A stretch of DNA of 64,000 nucleotides from Oscillospiraceae bacterium (GTDB taxonomy: Bacteria; Bacillota; Clostridia; Oscillospirales; Oscillospiraceae). The position numbers and the translations under genes are program-made. Below the pieces are notes generated by a model, which did no database searches, was not told the origin of the DNA, and was given only the letters and a program-made list of their open reading frames with translations. This document shows, piece by piece, positions 28,051 to 35,711 of the stretch. The stretch covers positions 121,161 through 185,160 of the forward strand of contig CACWIS010000004.1 of assembly GCA_902761055.1 (NCBI GenBank), written 5' to 3'. Each line of letters starts with the position of its first letter. Positions within the stretch are counted from its first letter, which is position 1.

Positions 28051-28079
28051 AGTGTAACACCGATCAGACGGTTTTTCAA
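28051..28079 (-). promoter_or_regulatory. Promoter of hypB
   Basis: On the minus strand, TTGAAA (28074-28079), a 17-bp spacer and TACACT (28051-28056), with TGT before the -10 (extended -10). Confidence 0.65.
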
Positions 28080-28109
28080 TGCGGAAAATGGCAAAAGGAG
28101 AGAGACGGG

Positions 28110-28766
28110 ATGCGGTATGCCGCGGTGATCTTCGATATGGACGGGACGGTGCTCGACACGCTGCGCGACCTCTGCGCCGCGGCGAGCCGCGCGCTGACGG
28201 AATTCGGCTATCCGCCGATCACGCTCGACGAAACGCGCCGCCGGGTCGGCAACGGCTCGCGCCGCCTGCTCGAGCTCTCGGTTCCCGCGGACACAAGGGC
28301 TGCGGCGATCGACGAGATCCTCGCGTGGTATCTGCCGTACTACAACGCCCATGCCAACGACACGACGGCGCCCTATCCCGGCGTCCCGGAGCTGATGAGA
28401 GCGCTCCGCGGCGCGCGCTGCCCGATGGCCATCGTCTCCAACAAGCCGGACCGCACGGTCAGGGAGCTCGCGGAGATCCACTTTCCGGGCCTGCTCGCCT
28501 GTGCGGTCGGGGAGAACGAGGCGCAGGGCGTGCGGCGCAAGCCCGCGCCGGATACGCTGCTCGCGGCGGCGGACGCGCTCGGCCTCGCGCCGGGGGACTG
28601 CCTCTATGTCGGCGATTCGGAGGTGGACGTGCTGACCGCCGCACGCGCGGGGATGGACTGCGCTTCGGTGCTCTGGGGCTTCCGCAGCCGCGAGGAGCTG
28701 GAGGAGGCCGGCGCGAGGCTGTTCTTTGAAACGCCGAAAGAACTGGAGCGTTTTATCCTTTTATGA
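28110..28766 (+). CDS. HAD-family phosphatase (phosphoglycolate phosphatase-like)
   Basis: A 218-residue HAD hydrolase. Motif I FDMDGTVLDT (nucleophile and acid Asp at residues 9 and 11), motif II IVSNKPDR (Ser near 109), motif III Lys in RRKPAPDTLL (near 145) and motif IV YVGDSEVDVLTA (near 170) are all present. An alpha-helical C1 cap follows motif I. The subfamily resembles Gph, which hydrolyses 2-phosphoglycolate, but pyrophosphatase or sugar-phosphate activity is equally possible. AAAGGAGAGA precedes the ATG. It is the last normal high-GC gene before the A/T-rich TIR island. Confidence 0.88.
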   Translation: MRYAAVIFDMDGTVLDTLRDLCAAASRALTEFGYPPITLDETRRRVGNGSRRLLELSVPADTRAAAIDEILAWYLPYYNAHANDTTAPYPGVPELMRALRGARCPMAIVSNKPDRTVRELAEIHFPGLLACAVGENEAQGVRRKPAPDTLLAAADALGLAPGDCLYVGDSEVDVLTAARAGMDCASVLWGFRSREELEEAGARLFFETPKELERFILL

Positions 28767-29081
28767 CTGGGTTTGAAAAAAGATGCAGGAGATCATCAGA
28801 AAGTTTCAAAGAGTATCCGATTTCAATGTCAATAAGTATTGCGCTGAGGTTTCTCAATCGCCTTGATTCTTGCATTTTCCGGTATCCCTTCGACAGTGCT
28901 GCTGATTGTTCTCCTTACCGAACACATCTCCTCCAGAATAACAGGATGCAAAAAACCCTCTTTTGCCCACCGGGTAAAAGAGGGTTTTTTCATTATCAAT
29001 AGTGGGCGGTGTCCGGTACGATCGATTCGATGAGGTCGGCCCTTTACGGCTTCTTCGATCCGTGATTATGCCGTTCTGCTT
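28767..29081. other. Intergenic, A/T-richer, possible gene remnant
   Basis: About 315 bp without a convincing gene. It is visibly richer in A/T than the HAD gene before it. A short frame from 28783 (27 codons, beginning MQEIIRKFQRVSD) looks protein-like but stops after SQSP; it may be the remnant of a gene start. The other open frame (28763-29002) shows no recognisable pattern. The region contains one strong terminator hairpin (28951-28989). Nothing else is seen. Confidence 0.4.
28951..28990. terminator. Terminator downstream of the TIR gene
   Basis: An 18-bp stem with one G:T pair (28951-28968 with 28972-28989, core CCCTCTTTTGCCC) bounded by A5 and T6. It works on either strand and lies 92 bp past the stop of the minus-strand TIR gene. 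Confidence 0.85.
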
Positions 29082-31022
29082 TCAGCTGAGCTGATTCCAG
29101 TTGACATCGAAATAAACCTCATCTGGATAAAAGCCGGCCATAAAAGGATAGTCATCTGTCATTCTTCCGTCCTCATTGAATTCCATATACAGGATCGATG
29201 TGCTGTTCAGCACGTTATCAACTATCCAAAAACCGAAATATGATGAGTATTGTACTTGCCCTTGTGCATTTTTTGCAGTCCATTTTATTGACTCGCCCCA
29301 TTCTTCACCTTGAATCTCAGCGTCCAGATTAATAAAACGAAGCATATTTTTTTCAGGCCAGGGAACGACCGTTCTTCCCAAGCTGTCGGTTGTAATAACA
29401 ACATCATCAGGACAGTCTTTCGATTCAACCCAATTATAGTCGGAGCATATCACGGGATAATCGGCGGTAATCGCATCGCTTTCAATCACACCGTCGGCAT
29501 ATGAAAACTCATGCTTGATGACGTCATTCCCGGAACTGTCTCTGCGTGTGATCGTCCGGATTATTCCATTATCCCATTCCAGACGATAATCGGCGCAGAT
29601 TTCTCCGCTGCTGAGCGAGCGAAGGAGGAGACGTGTCGTCCTGCCGCTCTCATCCAGGAATACCGCCTGATCGATGCCGGAGACCGTAAAAAACTTGTCG
29701 GCGCTGCTCCAGGCATCTTCAAGAGCAGGAGCAGCAGCTCCTTTCGGGGATGAAGTATCGTCCGCTTCTGCGACGCTGTCCCAGGATGCCTCGATATCGG
29801 CAATCCGGTTTCCTTTATCATCGCGGATCATTAGCGTTGCACTTTTTATTTTTTCCCATGATAAAGAAGGATAAGAAAGGAGGTCAAGCCCAAATATGTA
29901 GCGATCTCCCCTCGGGGAAATCGTTATGTTTTCGCCATGTTCGGGAACGTCGAACGAGCTCTGTCCGTCGCTGCACCAGTATTGTACGTTTCGGGGTTCA
30001 TATTTCAGCGCGCTAACAGCGCTGCTGGTTATTACCAAGCCCGTCAAAACAAAAGTACTGTCCTCAGAATCAAAACAAAGGGAAAGCGACCAGTATGCAC
30101 CGTCGCCGGACTGCGCCATAAATTGCTCCGGGCATTTGAGCTCGACGGCAATAGTGGATTCGAGCTGCCTGGCAATGGTAAGATAGGTCTCATTCTGCCA
30201 TTTGGCTGTGAGAATGGCATGGCTACAATCTGTTTGGTCAGCGGAATAGCAGGGAACGTCTTGGCCTTTTGATACGTTCCTTAAAATGCACCAGAAAGAC
30301 AGCACGCAGATCAGAAGCACGGCGGCAGCAATCCACCACGGTTTTGTTTTCAAAGCGCGTTTCGCCGAAGCTTCCGGGTTCGGCTCAGGTCTCGGCTCCG
30401 ACTTCGGCTCGGGCTTGGGTTCCGGTTTCTGCTCAGGTTTTGGTTCCGGTTTCGGCCCGGGGGCAGGTTTCGGCTCGGATTCGGGCTTAGGCTCGGGCTT
30501 GGGTTCCGGTTTCAGCTCAGATTTTGGTTCCGGCCTCGGCCGGGGGGCGGGGTTAGGCTCGGATTCAGACTTAGGCTCGTCCAGACAGACTGCAATTCCT
30601 TCCGCTGTGGCGGCTTTTTCGATCATCTGAGCTGTACTGCGGTATTCCCATTTGTGCAGTGCCAGTTGGCGCATGAGCCGCATGGCCATGCCGCTTGGCA
30701 ACTCCACATCTTCCAAATAGATCAGCAGGCGCTGACGTTTACGGTCTCGCGCAAAATTCAACTCGTCGCGGCAGTTCTCGGAGGCCAGGTAATTCCGTGA
30801 GATAAGCGCAATGAAAAAGCTGCAGGTCTCAACCCGAATCGCGACGGTCTCATCCCACTCCGTCGCAGGGGTCAGACCCTCGTCGTACCACACACGAAAG
30901 CCCCGGTTAATCAAGCTGCGCGTGATCTGCTCGGCATCCGCCTTGTCTTTATGGGAGTAACTGAGGAAAATGAACGGACGATCGCCCTTGTATGCGGAGA
31001 GAGCCTTATCGTCAAACTGCAT
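29082..31022 (-). CDS. TIR domain / Pro-rich linker / transmembrane / unknown C-terminal domain protein
   Basis: A 646-residue protein. Residues 15-125 form a TIR domain: [35 protein letters not shown] and [17 protein letters not shown], with Glu87 in the position of the catalytic Glu of NAD-cleaving TIRs. Residues 149-219 are a low-complexity Pro/Glu/Lys/Ser linker of (E-P-K-P)-type repeats. Residues 229-247 form one membrane helix, and 251-646 a large hydrophilic region I do not recognise, Asp/Ser/Trp-rich with beta-rich repeats (for example the [11 protein letters not shown] stretch). The likely topology is TIR in the cytosol and the C-terminal part outside. TIR-membrane proteins may act in NAD signalling or anti-phage defence; that is inference. 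The gene stands alone in an A/T-richer segment between housekeeping genes, suggesting transfer. Confidence 0.8.
   Translation of the reverse strand: MQFDDKALSAYKGDRPFIFLSYSHKDKADAEQITRSLINRGFRVWYDEGLTPATEWDETVAIRVETCSFFIALISRNYLASENCRDELNFARDRKRQRLLIYLEDVELPSGMAMRLMRQLALHKWEYRSTAQMIEKAATAEGIAVCLDEPKSESEPNPAPRPRPEPKSELKPEPKPEPKPESEPKPAPGPKPEPKPEQKPEPKPEPKSEPRPEPNPEASAKRALKTKPWWIAAAVLLICVLSFWCILRNVSKGQDVPCYSADQTDCSHAILTAKWQNETYLTIARQLESTIAVELKCPEQFMAQSGDGAYWSLSLCFDSEDSTFVLTGLVITSSAVSALKYEPRNVQYWCSDGQSSFDVPEHGENITISPRGDRYIFGLDLLSYPSLSWEKIKSATLMIRDDKGNRIADIEASWDSVAEADDTSSPKGAAAPALEDAWSSADKFFTVSGIDQAVFLDESGRTTRLLLRSLSSGEICADYRLEWDNGIIRTITRRDSSGNDVIKHEFSYADGVIESDAITADYPVICSDYNWVESKDCPDDVVITTDSLGRTVVPWPEKNMLRFINLDAEIQGEEWGESIKWTAKNAQGQVQYSSYFGFWIVDNVLNSTSILYMEFNEDGRMTDDYPFMAGFYPDEVYFDVNWNQLS
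30370..30570 (-). repeat. Degenerate tandem repeat coding for the Pro-rich linker
   Basis: About 200 bp of imperfect 6/12/18-bp units built on GGTTCCGGTTTCGGCTC-like words on the + strand, which read (P-E-P-K) on the minus strand. The repeat is visible at DNA level, so the linker length may vary between strains by slippage. Confidence 0.75.
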
Positions 31023-31325
31023 GGTATTATCCCCTGCCGATCACTATTTCTCGTTCTTTAATCCATTATATCATACTTGTCATTTGCAGCGCAACAATCG
31101 CCAGTACAAAACACAGCAAACCTTTTTTCGCGCCTTTTCGATCAAACGTTTTTTCATACAACCCGTCGTCATAACCGAAGCACTGCGCGTAAGCAGTTCG
31201 GCGCGTACCGTTCTGAACAGGGTTCCACAGTAAAAAAAGACTCGACCTGACAAAGCGGAAGGTATGACTCAAGAATCATACCATCCCAGCAAAACAACAT
31301 AAGAAAGTGATATGACGCCCGCCCT
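31023..31325. other. Intergenic region upstream of the TIR gene
   Basis: About 300 bp, A/T-rich, without a gene I can support on either strand. It holds the proposed TIR promoter and a small inverted repeat GGTATGA / TCATACC (31261-31267 and 31276-31282). Nothing else is recognised. Confidence 0.5.
31065..31094 (-). promoter_or_regulatory. Possible promoter of the TIR gene
   Basis: On the minus strand, TTGCGC (31089-31094), an 18-bp spacer and TATAAT (31065-31070), about 43 bp before the ATG. The -10 is perfect and the -35 is weak. Confidence 0.5.
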
Positions 31326-32030
31326 CTACAGAGGCTGTTTTTTGATCTGCGCCCAGCGGCGCGGATAGTTTTTCGGCGTTTCCGCAAGCTTGCGGATCAC
31401 GATCACGCTGTGCACGATCTCCGTCCCGGGGATCGTGTAGTCGTTTTCACTCTCGAGCTCGCCGCCGAGCAGCCGGATCGCGCGGCGCGCCTCCTCCAGC
31501 TCATCGGCATGCTCCGGCCCCTTCATGGCGAGGAAGGCCCCGCCGACCCTGACAAAGGGCAGGCACAGCTCGCACAGCACGTTCAGCCGCGCCACGGCGC
31601 GCGAGACGGCGCAGTCGAAGGCCGCGCGGTATTCCGCCGGCGCCTCCTCGGCCCGCGCGTGGACGCACGTCACATCCGCGAGGCCGAGCCTGTCGCAGAC
31701 GCCGCGCAGAAAACCGACGCGTTTGTCGAGACTGTCAAGCAGCACGAGCGAGAGCTCCGGCCGGGCGATCTTGAGCGCCAGACCCGGAAAGCCCGCGCCG
31801 GTGCCGACGTCGATCACGCGGCCGCCGGGAAAACCGGGAAGCGTCAGCAGCGCGGCGCTGTCGAGAAAATGCAGCCGCGCGATCTCGTCCTCACCCTCGA
31901 TGGCGGTGAGGTTCATGACCCTGTTCGTCTCGGAGAGAACGTCGGCGTACAGACGGTAGCGGGAGAGCGCGGTCCCGTCGAGCGGAAGACCGAGCGCGGC
32001 AAAGCCGCCGCGCAGCACCTCTTCGAGCAT
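31326..32030 (-). CDS. rsmG: 16S rRNA (guanine-527-N7)-methyltransferase
   Basis: RsmG (GidB) methylates N7 of G527 in 16S rRNA with SAM. The 234-residue protein shows NRVMNLTAI, HFLDSAALL, the SAM-binding VIDVGTGAGFPGLALKI and LLDSLDKRVGFL, and the SRAVARLNVL region. The ATG at 32028-32030 matches the family start (MLEEVLRGG); the open frame runs upstream through the TSCPD gene in another frame. It begins only 2 bp after the TSCPD stop, so the two are an operon. Loss of rsmG in bacteria gives low-level streptomycin resistance. Confidence 0.95.
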   Translation of the reverse strand: MLEEVLRGGFAALGLPLDGTALSRYRLYADVLSETNRVMNLTAIEGEDEIARLHFLDSAALLTLPGFPGGRVIDVGTGAGFPGLALKIARPELSLVLLDSLDKRVGFLRGVCDRLGLADVTCVHARAEEAPAEYRAAFDCAVSRAVARLNVLCELCLPFVRVGGAFLAMKGPEHADELEEARRAIRLLGGELESENDYTIPGTEIVHSVIVIRKLAETPKNYPRRWAQIKKQPL

Positions 32031-32032
32031 CG

Positions 32033-32293
32033 TTACGCCTGCTCGCCCTGCTCGAGCGAGAGCTTGAGCGCCCTGGCGAGCTGATCCGGACAGGAGGTCG
32101 CCTTGCCTCCGCAGCGCACGCCCTCGAGGCGGCGGATGACCTCCTCGACCTCCATCCCCTCGACGAGGCGGGCGATGCCCTTGAGGTTGCCGTCGCAGCC
32201 GCCCATGACAGAAAAGCTCTTGACCTTTCCGTCCTCGGTCTCGATCTCCATATACTGCGAGCAAACGCCTCTCGGCCTGTAGGAAAACTTCAT
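32033..32293 (-). CDS. TSCPD domain protein (TIGR03905 family)
   Basis: An 86-residue protein with the defining GGKATSCPDQLARAL motif near the C-terminus and the N-terminal Cys in RPRGVCSQYMEIE. It is the small stand-alone form related to the C-terminal Zn/redox domain of ribonucleotide reductases. Its function is unknown; a metal- or redox-sensing role is often suggested. A start at 32291-32293 fits both the family and the AAGGAGATCGGAG upstream. It is cotranscribed with rsmG. Confidence 0.88.
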   Translation of the reverse strand: MKFSYRPRGVCSQYMEIETEDGKVKSFSVMGGCDGNLKGIARLVEGMEVEEVIRRLEGVRCGGKATSCPDQLARALKLSLEQGEQA

Positions 32294-32360
32294 ATCTCCG
32301 ATCTCCTTGTCTTTTTTTCTGCATGATACCACCCGGGGCCGCCTCGCGTCAAGTGAGGGG

Positions 32361-32390
32361 GCATATCCCGCGCCGCGGTGTGAATACGAT
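32361..32390 (+). promoter_or_regulatory. Candidate sporulation (sigma-E type) promoter of spoIIP
   Basis: GCATATC (32361-32367), 15 bp and AATACGAT (32383-32390) resemble the sigma-E -35 (kmATATT) and -10 (CATACAnT). SpoIIP is known to be controlled by sigma-E and sigma-F in Bacillus. The match is partial. Confidence 0.4.
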
Positions 32391-32412
32391 GGATAGAGAA
32401 GGAGGGAGCGCG

Positions 32413-33408
32413 ATGGGCAGGGGACAGCAGCTGGCGCTGATCGGCGCGGCGATCTTGTGTTTTTATCTTTTCGGCGGCCCCGCGCCGCAGCCTGACGCGG
32501 CGCCGGAGCAGGCGGAGGAAAAGCCGCTCGTGCACATGAACGCGCGCGACGGCAAGAGGGAAGCCCTGCGCGTCATCCGCGCCCCGGCCGCCTCGACTCC
32601 GGAGTGGGAGGAGAGCTTCTTTGCGCCCTCACAGGCGGACAGCGCGGTGGAAACGACGATCTCCGGCGCGATCCTGCTGAAAAACGAGACCGCCTATTCG
32701 ATCGACCCCTGGGTGGTCGTGGCGGGCGGCACCCGGATCCGTCTCGCGGCGGGACAGCCGCAGATCCTCATCATCCATACGCATTCCTCGGAGGCTTACA
32801 CGCCCGCCGGGCTCGACCGCTATGAGCCGAGCGACAGCGCCCGGACCGAGGACGACGAGCACAACATCATCCGCGTCGGAGACGAGCTGACGCGCCTGTA
32901 CGAGCGCGCGGGGCTGCGGGTGATCCACGACCGCGGCGTTTACGACTATCCGAGCTACACCGGCTCTTACGGCCGCAGCGGCGCGGCGGTAGAGAAATAC
33001 CTGCGCGAGTATCCGAGCATTTCGGTCGTTCTGGACGTGCATCGAGACGCGCTGGGCGAGGGCGACGTGATTTACAAGACCGTGGCCGAGGAGGCGGGCA
33101 CCTGCGCCAGCCAGGCGATGCTGCTCGTCGGCACGGATGAGAGCGGGCTTGAAAACCCGAACTGGCGCGAAAACCTCTCGCTCGCGCTTTATCTGCAGAA
33201 CGTCCTGGCCGCGGAGCATCCCACGCTGATGCGGCCCGTCGCGCTCGTGCCGCAGCGCTATAACCAGCAGCTATGCCCCGGTATGCTCATCCTTGAGGTC
33301 GGCAGCAGCGGCAACACGATGCAGGAGGCGCTCGCCGCGGCGCGGCTCTTCGCGGACTCCACCGCGCCGGCCCTTCTCGCACTCGTCGAGGAAGGGCAGG
33401 ATTTATGA
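32413..33408 (+). CDS. spoIIP: Stage II sporulation protein P
   Basis: SpoIIP is the amidase/endopeptidase of the SpoIIDMP complex that thins septal peptidoglycan and drives engulfment. The 331-residue protein has an N-terminal membrane anchor (about 6-22) and a signature catalytic region: ILIIHTHSSEAYTPA (zinc His), DRGVYDYPSYTGSYGRS, VVLDVHRDA, MLLVGTDESGLENPNW and LILEVGSSGNTMQEA with the catalytic Glu. AAGGAGGG lies before the ATG at 32413; an upstream in-frame ATG (32323) has no such site. The usual upstream neighbour gpr is absent here. It is followed by the rubrerythrin promoter. Confidence 0.94.
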   Translation: MGRGQQLALIGAAILCFYLFGGPAPQPDAAPEQAEEKPLVHMNARDGKREALRVIRAPAASTPEWEESFFAPSQADSAVETTISGAILLKNETAYSIDPWVVVAGGTRIRLAAGQPQILIIHTHSSEAYTPAGLDRYEPSDSARTEDDEHNIIRVGDELTRLYERAGLRVIHDRGVYDYPSYTGSYGRSGAAVEKYLREYPSISVVLDVHRDALGEGDVIYKTVAEEAGTCASQAMLLVGTDESGLENPNWRENLSLALYLQNVLAAEHPTLMRPVALVPQRYNQQLCPGMLILEVGSSGNTMQEALAAARLFADSTAPALLALVEEGQDL

Positions 33409-33416
33409 AAGATCAC

Positions 33417-33445
33417 TTTACAAAGGATCGGGCGCATGGTATATT
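33417..33445 (+). promoter_or_regulatory. Sigma-A promoter of the rubrerythrin operon
   Basis: TTTACA (33417-33422), 17 bp and TATATT (33440-33445), 60 bp before the rubrerythrin start. No PerR-box is obvious to me. Confidence 0.68.
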
Positions 33446-33504
33446 GACCACAGGAACGCAAGAAAAAAACGCGGAAAAAAACTAAAAAAAGGAGATTGTT
33501 ACGT

Positions 33505-34071
33505 ATGAAAAAATGGGTCTGCCCCGTCTGCGGCTACGTCCATGAAGGCGACACGCCTCCCGAAAGATGCCCCGTCTGCAAGGTCCCCGGCGAGCGCTTC
33601 ACGCTCCAGGCCGAGGAGCTGAGCTGGGCCGCCGAGCATGTGCTGGGCGTCGGCAAGGTTTTCGGCGACGACGTGCCGGAAGAAGTCAAGGAAGAGATCA
33701 TCGCCGGTCTGCGCGCCAACTTCGAGGGCGAATGCAGCGAGGTCGGCATGTATCTGGCGATGGCCCGCGTGGCCTACCGCGAGGGCTATCCCGAGATCGG
33801 CGCCTACTGGGAAAAGGCCGGTCTTGAGGAGGCCGAGCACGCCGCCAAGTTCGCCGAGCTGCTCGGCGAGGTGCTGACCGACAGCACCAAGAAAAACCTC
33901 GCCATGCGCGTCGACGCCGAGAACGGCGCCACCGCCGGCAAGTTCGAGCTTGCCAAGCTCGCCAAGAAGTACAACCTCGACGCGATCCACGACACCGTCC
34001 ACGAGATGGCGCGCGACGAGGCGCGTCACGGCAAGGCCTTCAAGGGGCTGCTGGACCGCTACTTCAAGTAA
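33505..34071 (+). CDS. Reverse rubrerythrin (NADH peroxidase component)
   Basis: A 188-residue protein with the domain order of clostridial reverse rubrerythrins: an N-terminal rubredoxin-type [Fe(SCys)4] site (CPVCGY at residues 6-11 and CPVC at 23-26) followed by a ferritin-like di-iron domain. Di-iron ligands are visible in [30 protein letters not shown] and [12 protein letters not shown]. Such proteins reduce H2O2 (and O2 with partners) in anaerobes. The ATG at 33505 has AAAGGAG 10 bp upstream; a TTG three codons earlier is less likely. It forms an operon with the PPC-domain gene (6 bp gap) and a rubredoxin that may supply electrons. Confidence 0.93.
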   Translation: MKKWVCPVCGYVHEGDTPPERCPVCKVPGERFTLQAEELSWAAEHVLGVGKVFGDDVPEEVKEEIIAGLRANFEGECSEVGMYLAMARVAYREGYPEIGAYWEKAGLEEAEHAAKFAELLGEVLTDSTKKNLAMRVDAENGATAGKFELAKLAKKYNLDAIHDTVHEMARDEARHGKAFKGLLDRYFK

Positions 34072-34077
34072 GGATCT

Positions 34078-34500
34078 ATGGATTACCGGCGCTTTGGCAA
34101 CACGATCGTCGCCCGCATCGACCGCGGCGAGGAGATCCTCGGCGAGCTGGAGAAGATCGCGCTGCGCGAGGAGATCCGTCTGGCGCAGGTCAGCGCGCTC
34201 GGCGCGGTGGGGGACTTCACCGTCGGCGTCTTTCACACGGCGGAGAAGCAATACCATGCAAATCAGTTCACCGGCGACTGGGAGATCGTTTCGCTGACCG
34301 GCAGCGTGACGCGCAAGGACGGCGCGTTCTACGCCCACCTGCACATGAGCGCGGGCGGCGCGGACGGCGCGGTCGTCGGCGGACATCTCAACCGCGCGGT
34401 CGTCAGCGCGACCTGCGAGATGTTCATCACCGTGCTTGACGGTACGGTTGAAAGGCGTTTCAACGAGACGGTCGGTCTCAATCTGTTCGAGTTCATCTGA
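34078..34500 (+). CDS. PPC (DUF296) domain protein
   Basis: A 140-residue single-domain PPC/DUF296 protein: IVARIDRGEEILGELEKIA at the N-terminus, SALGAVGDFTVGVF in the middle, then HLHMSAGG and VVGGHLNRAVVSAT, which hold the conserved His residues thought to bind metal. In plants the domain is part of AT-hook proteins; bacterial stand-alone versions are trimeric and of unknown role. It starts 6 bp after the rubrerythrin stop, and the rubredoxin gene follows 27 bp later. A role in redox or metal stress is therefore suggested by context only. Confidence 0.88.
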   Translation: MDYRRFGNTIVARIDRGEEILGELEKIALREEIRLAQVSALGAVGDFTVGVFHTAEKQYHANQFTGDWEIVSLTGSVTRKDGAFYAHLHMSAGGADGAVVGGHLNRAVVSATCEMFITVLDGTVERRFNETVGLNLFEFI

Positions 34501-34527
34501 AAAAACATAACAAGGAGGATTCACCCG

Positions 34528-34662
34528 ATGAAGTATGTCTGCAATGTGTGCGGCTGGGTCTACGACGAGGACGAGCAGGGCGTGAAGTGGGAAGACCTTC
34601 CCGATGATTTCGCCTGCGAGCTCTGCGGCGTCGGCAAGGAAGATTTCAGCCCCGAGGAGTAA
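34528..34662 (+). CDS. Short rubredoxin
   Basis: A 44-residue rubredoxin with both Cys pairs, CNVCGW (residues 5-10) and CELCGVGK (34-41), and the DLPDDFAC segment between them. It is 8-10 residues shorter than common rubredoxins because the loop before the second pair is trimmed, like the 45-residue Desulfovibrio type, and the usual CPVCG reads CELCG. AAGGAGG precedes the ATG. As the last gene of the rubrerythrin operon it probably feeds electrons to the reverse rubrerythrin. Confidence 0.92.
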   Translation: MKYVCNVCGWVYDEDEQGVKWEDLPDDFACELCGVGKEDFSPEE

Positions 34663-34680
34663 TCTGTCGGCCAGATACGA

Positions 34681-34716
34681 AAACAGACCGGAAGCATGGT
34701 CTTCCGGTCTGTTTTT
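34681..34716 (+). terminator. Terminator of the rubrerythrin operon
   Basis: A 14-bp stem (34681-34694 with 34701-34714, core CAGACCGGAAG) followed by T. Confidence 0.9.
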
Positions 34717-34805
34717 GCGCCTCGAGCGGCCGCGGATGCGGCAAGAGTTACATTAAAATGAAAAAACGGCAAAATAAAAAAAGCATAGCCATCCGGAAAG
34801 GTTTG

Positions 34806-34814
34806 TGCTATACT
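34806..34814 (+). promoter_or_regulatory. Extended -10 promoter of the membrane/LRR gene pair
   Basis: TGC directly before TATACT (34809-34814) forms an extended -10. No -35 close to consensus is seen. The start codon at 34896 is 81 bp downstream. Confidence 0.5.
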
Positions 34815-34822
34815 TTCAATGG

Positions 34823-34847
34823 ATTATGACAACATAATTATGACAAC
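34823..34847 (+). repeat. Two 11-bp direct repeats, possible operator
   Basis: ATTATGACAAC occurs twice (34823-34833 and 34837-34847) with a 14-bp period, just downstream of the -10 box. This is where a repressor or activator could bind near the transcription start. Confidence 0.6.
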
Positions 34848-34895
34848 TTGCTTCTGCACGCGAATCATTCGACCGGAAAGAAAGGCGGGAAGAGC

Positions 34896-35669
34896 ATGGA
34901 AAAGGAAAAGAAACAGCCTCGCGGCTTTTACGTTGAGAAGGGCAGCTTTTTTGCCCACGCCGCCGTCATGATGCTCGTGGTGGCCATCGCCGCGCGTCTG
35001 CTCGGTACGATGCACAGCTGGAACGATCTGCCCCTGATCGTGACGCAGGTCGCGCTGCCGGTCGGCTGCGCGCTGCTGTTCATCCTGCTGCTCCTCACGC
35101 TCGGCCGTCTCGCTCTCTGGACGACGATCCTGCCCGTGCTGGGCGGCGCGGCGTCCTTCATCCTCTCGGTGACGGGGGAGAGCTTCGGCGTGCAGATGGT
35201 CGTCTGCATCGTTCTGGCCTTTTTCGCCGCCTTCGTCTACACCGCGACGCTTTCAGGCATGATCCGCACAAAGTGGCTCAACGTGGTCGTGTTCGCGGGC
35301 ATCATCGCCTACCAGATCATTTTCCGCGCGATCCCCGCGTTTTCCAACACCGCCGAACCGATCAGCTTCGTCGCCGGCATGATGCTGATCTCCTCGATCA
35401 GCTTCGTCCTGGCCATGCTGCTGGCGTCGCTCGCCATCCGCAGGGCGAAGAGCGCGCCGGAGAGCGCGCCGGAGAGCGAAGAGCTGCCCAAGATCAAGGA
35501 CCCGAAGATCGCAGCGCCTGCCCGGGAGGAGAACGCCCCCGCCCCCCAAACGGTCGAAGCGGTTTCGGCCGAGCCGGCCGCGGAGACGCTCGGCGCGGAG
35601 ATCCCCGTGCCGGAGGAAAGCGCCGCTCCCGTGGAGCAGACGAGCGAACAGAGCACGGAACAACAGTAA
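34896..35669 (+). CDS. Polytopic membrane protein with acidic Pro/Ala tail, unknown
   Basis: A 257-residue protein. Residues 1-20 are basic and cytoplasmic-like, and about 25-190 contain five or six hydrophobic helices. The last 65 residues are an Ala/Pro/Glu-rich, probably disordered tail containing SAPESAPESEE and EQTSEQSTEQQ. I do not recognise a family. GGCGGGAAG lies before the ATG at 34896. It precedes the TPR-LRR gene by 42 bp and is probably cotranscribed with it; the pair may form an envelope assembly, but nothing in the sequence shows what it does. Confidence 0.7.
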   Translation: MEKEKKQPRGFYVEKGSFFAHAAVMMLVVAIAARLLGTMHSWNDLPLIVTQVALPVGCALLFILLLLTLGRLALWTTILPVLGGAASFILSVTGESFGVQMVVCIVLAFFAAFVYTATLSGMIRTKWLNVVVFAGIIAYQIIFRAIPAFSNTAEPISFVAGMMLISSISFVLAMLLASLAIRRAKSAPESAPESEELPKIKDPKIAAPAREENAPAPQTVEAVSAEPAAETLGAEIPVPEESAAPVEQTSEQSTEQQ

Positions 35670-35711
35670 CGGAGGCATGTCCCGGCATGCCGTCCTGACA
35701 TGGGTGAAACG

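Noticed and set aside
28763-29002. 79-codon ORF after the HAD gene
   Set aside because: It overlaps the HAD stop, has no ribosome site or family pattern, and runs through a terminator.
30286-30630. Gly/Ser-rich ORF opposite the TIR linker
   Set aside because: A translation of the linker repeat in the antisense direction.
34806-34850. Riboswitch before the membrane/LRR pair
   Set aside because: The leader is short and has no conserved riboswitch core; only direct repeats are visible.
35497-35669. Secretion or sorting signal in the acidic tail of the membrane protein
   Set aside because: No LPxTG or other sorting motif is present; the tail is only low-complexity Ala/Pro/Glu.
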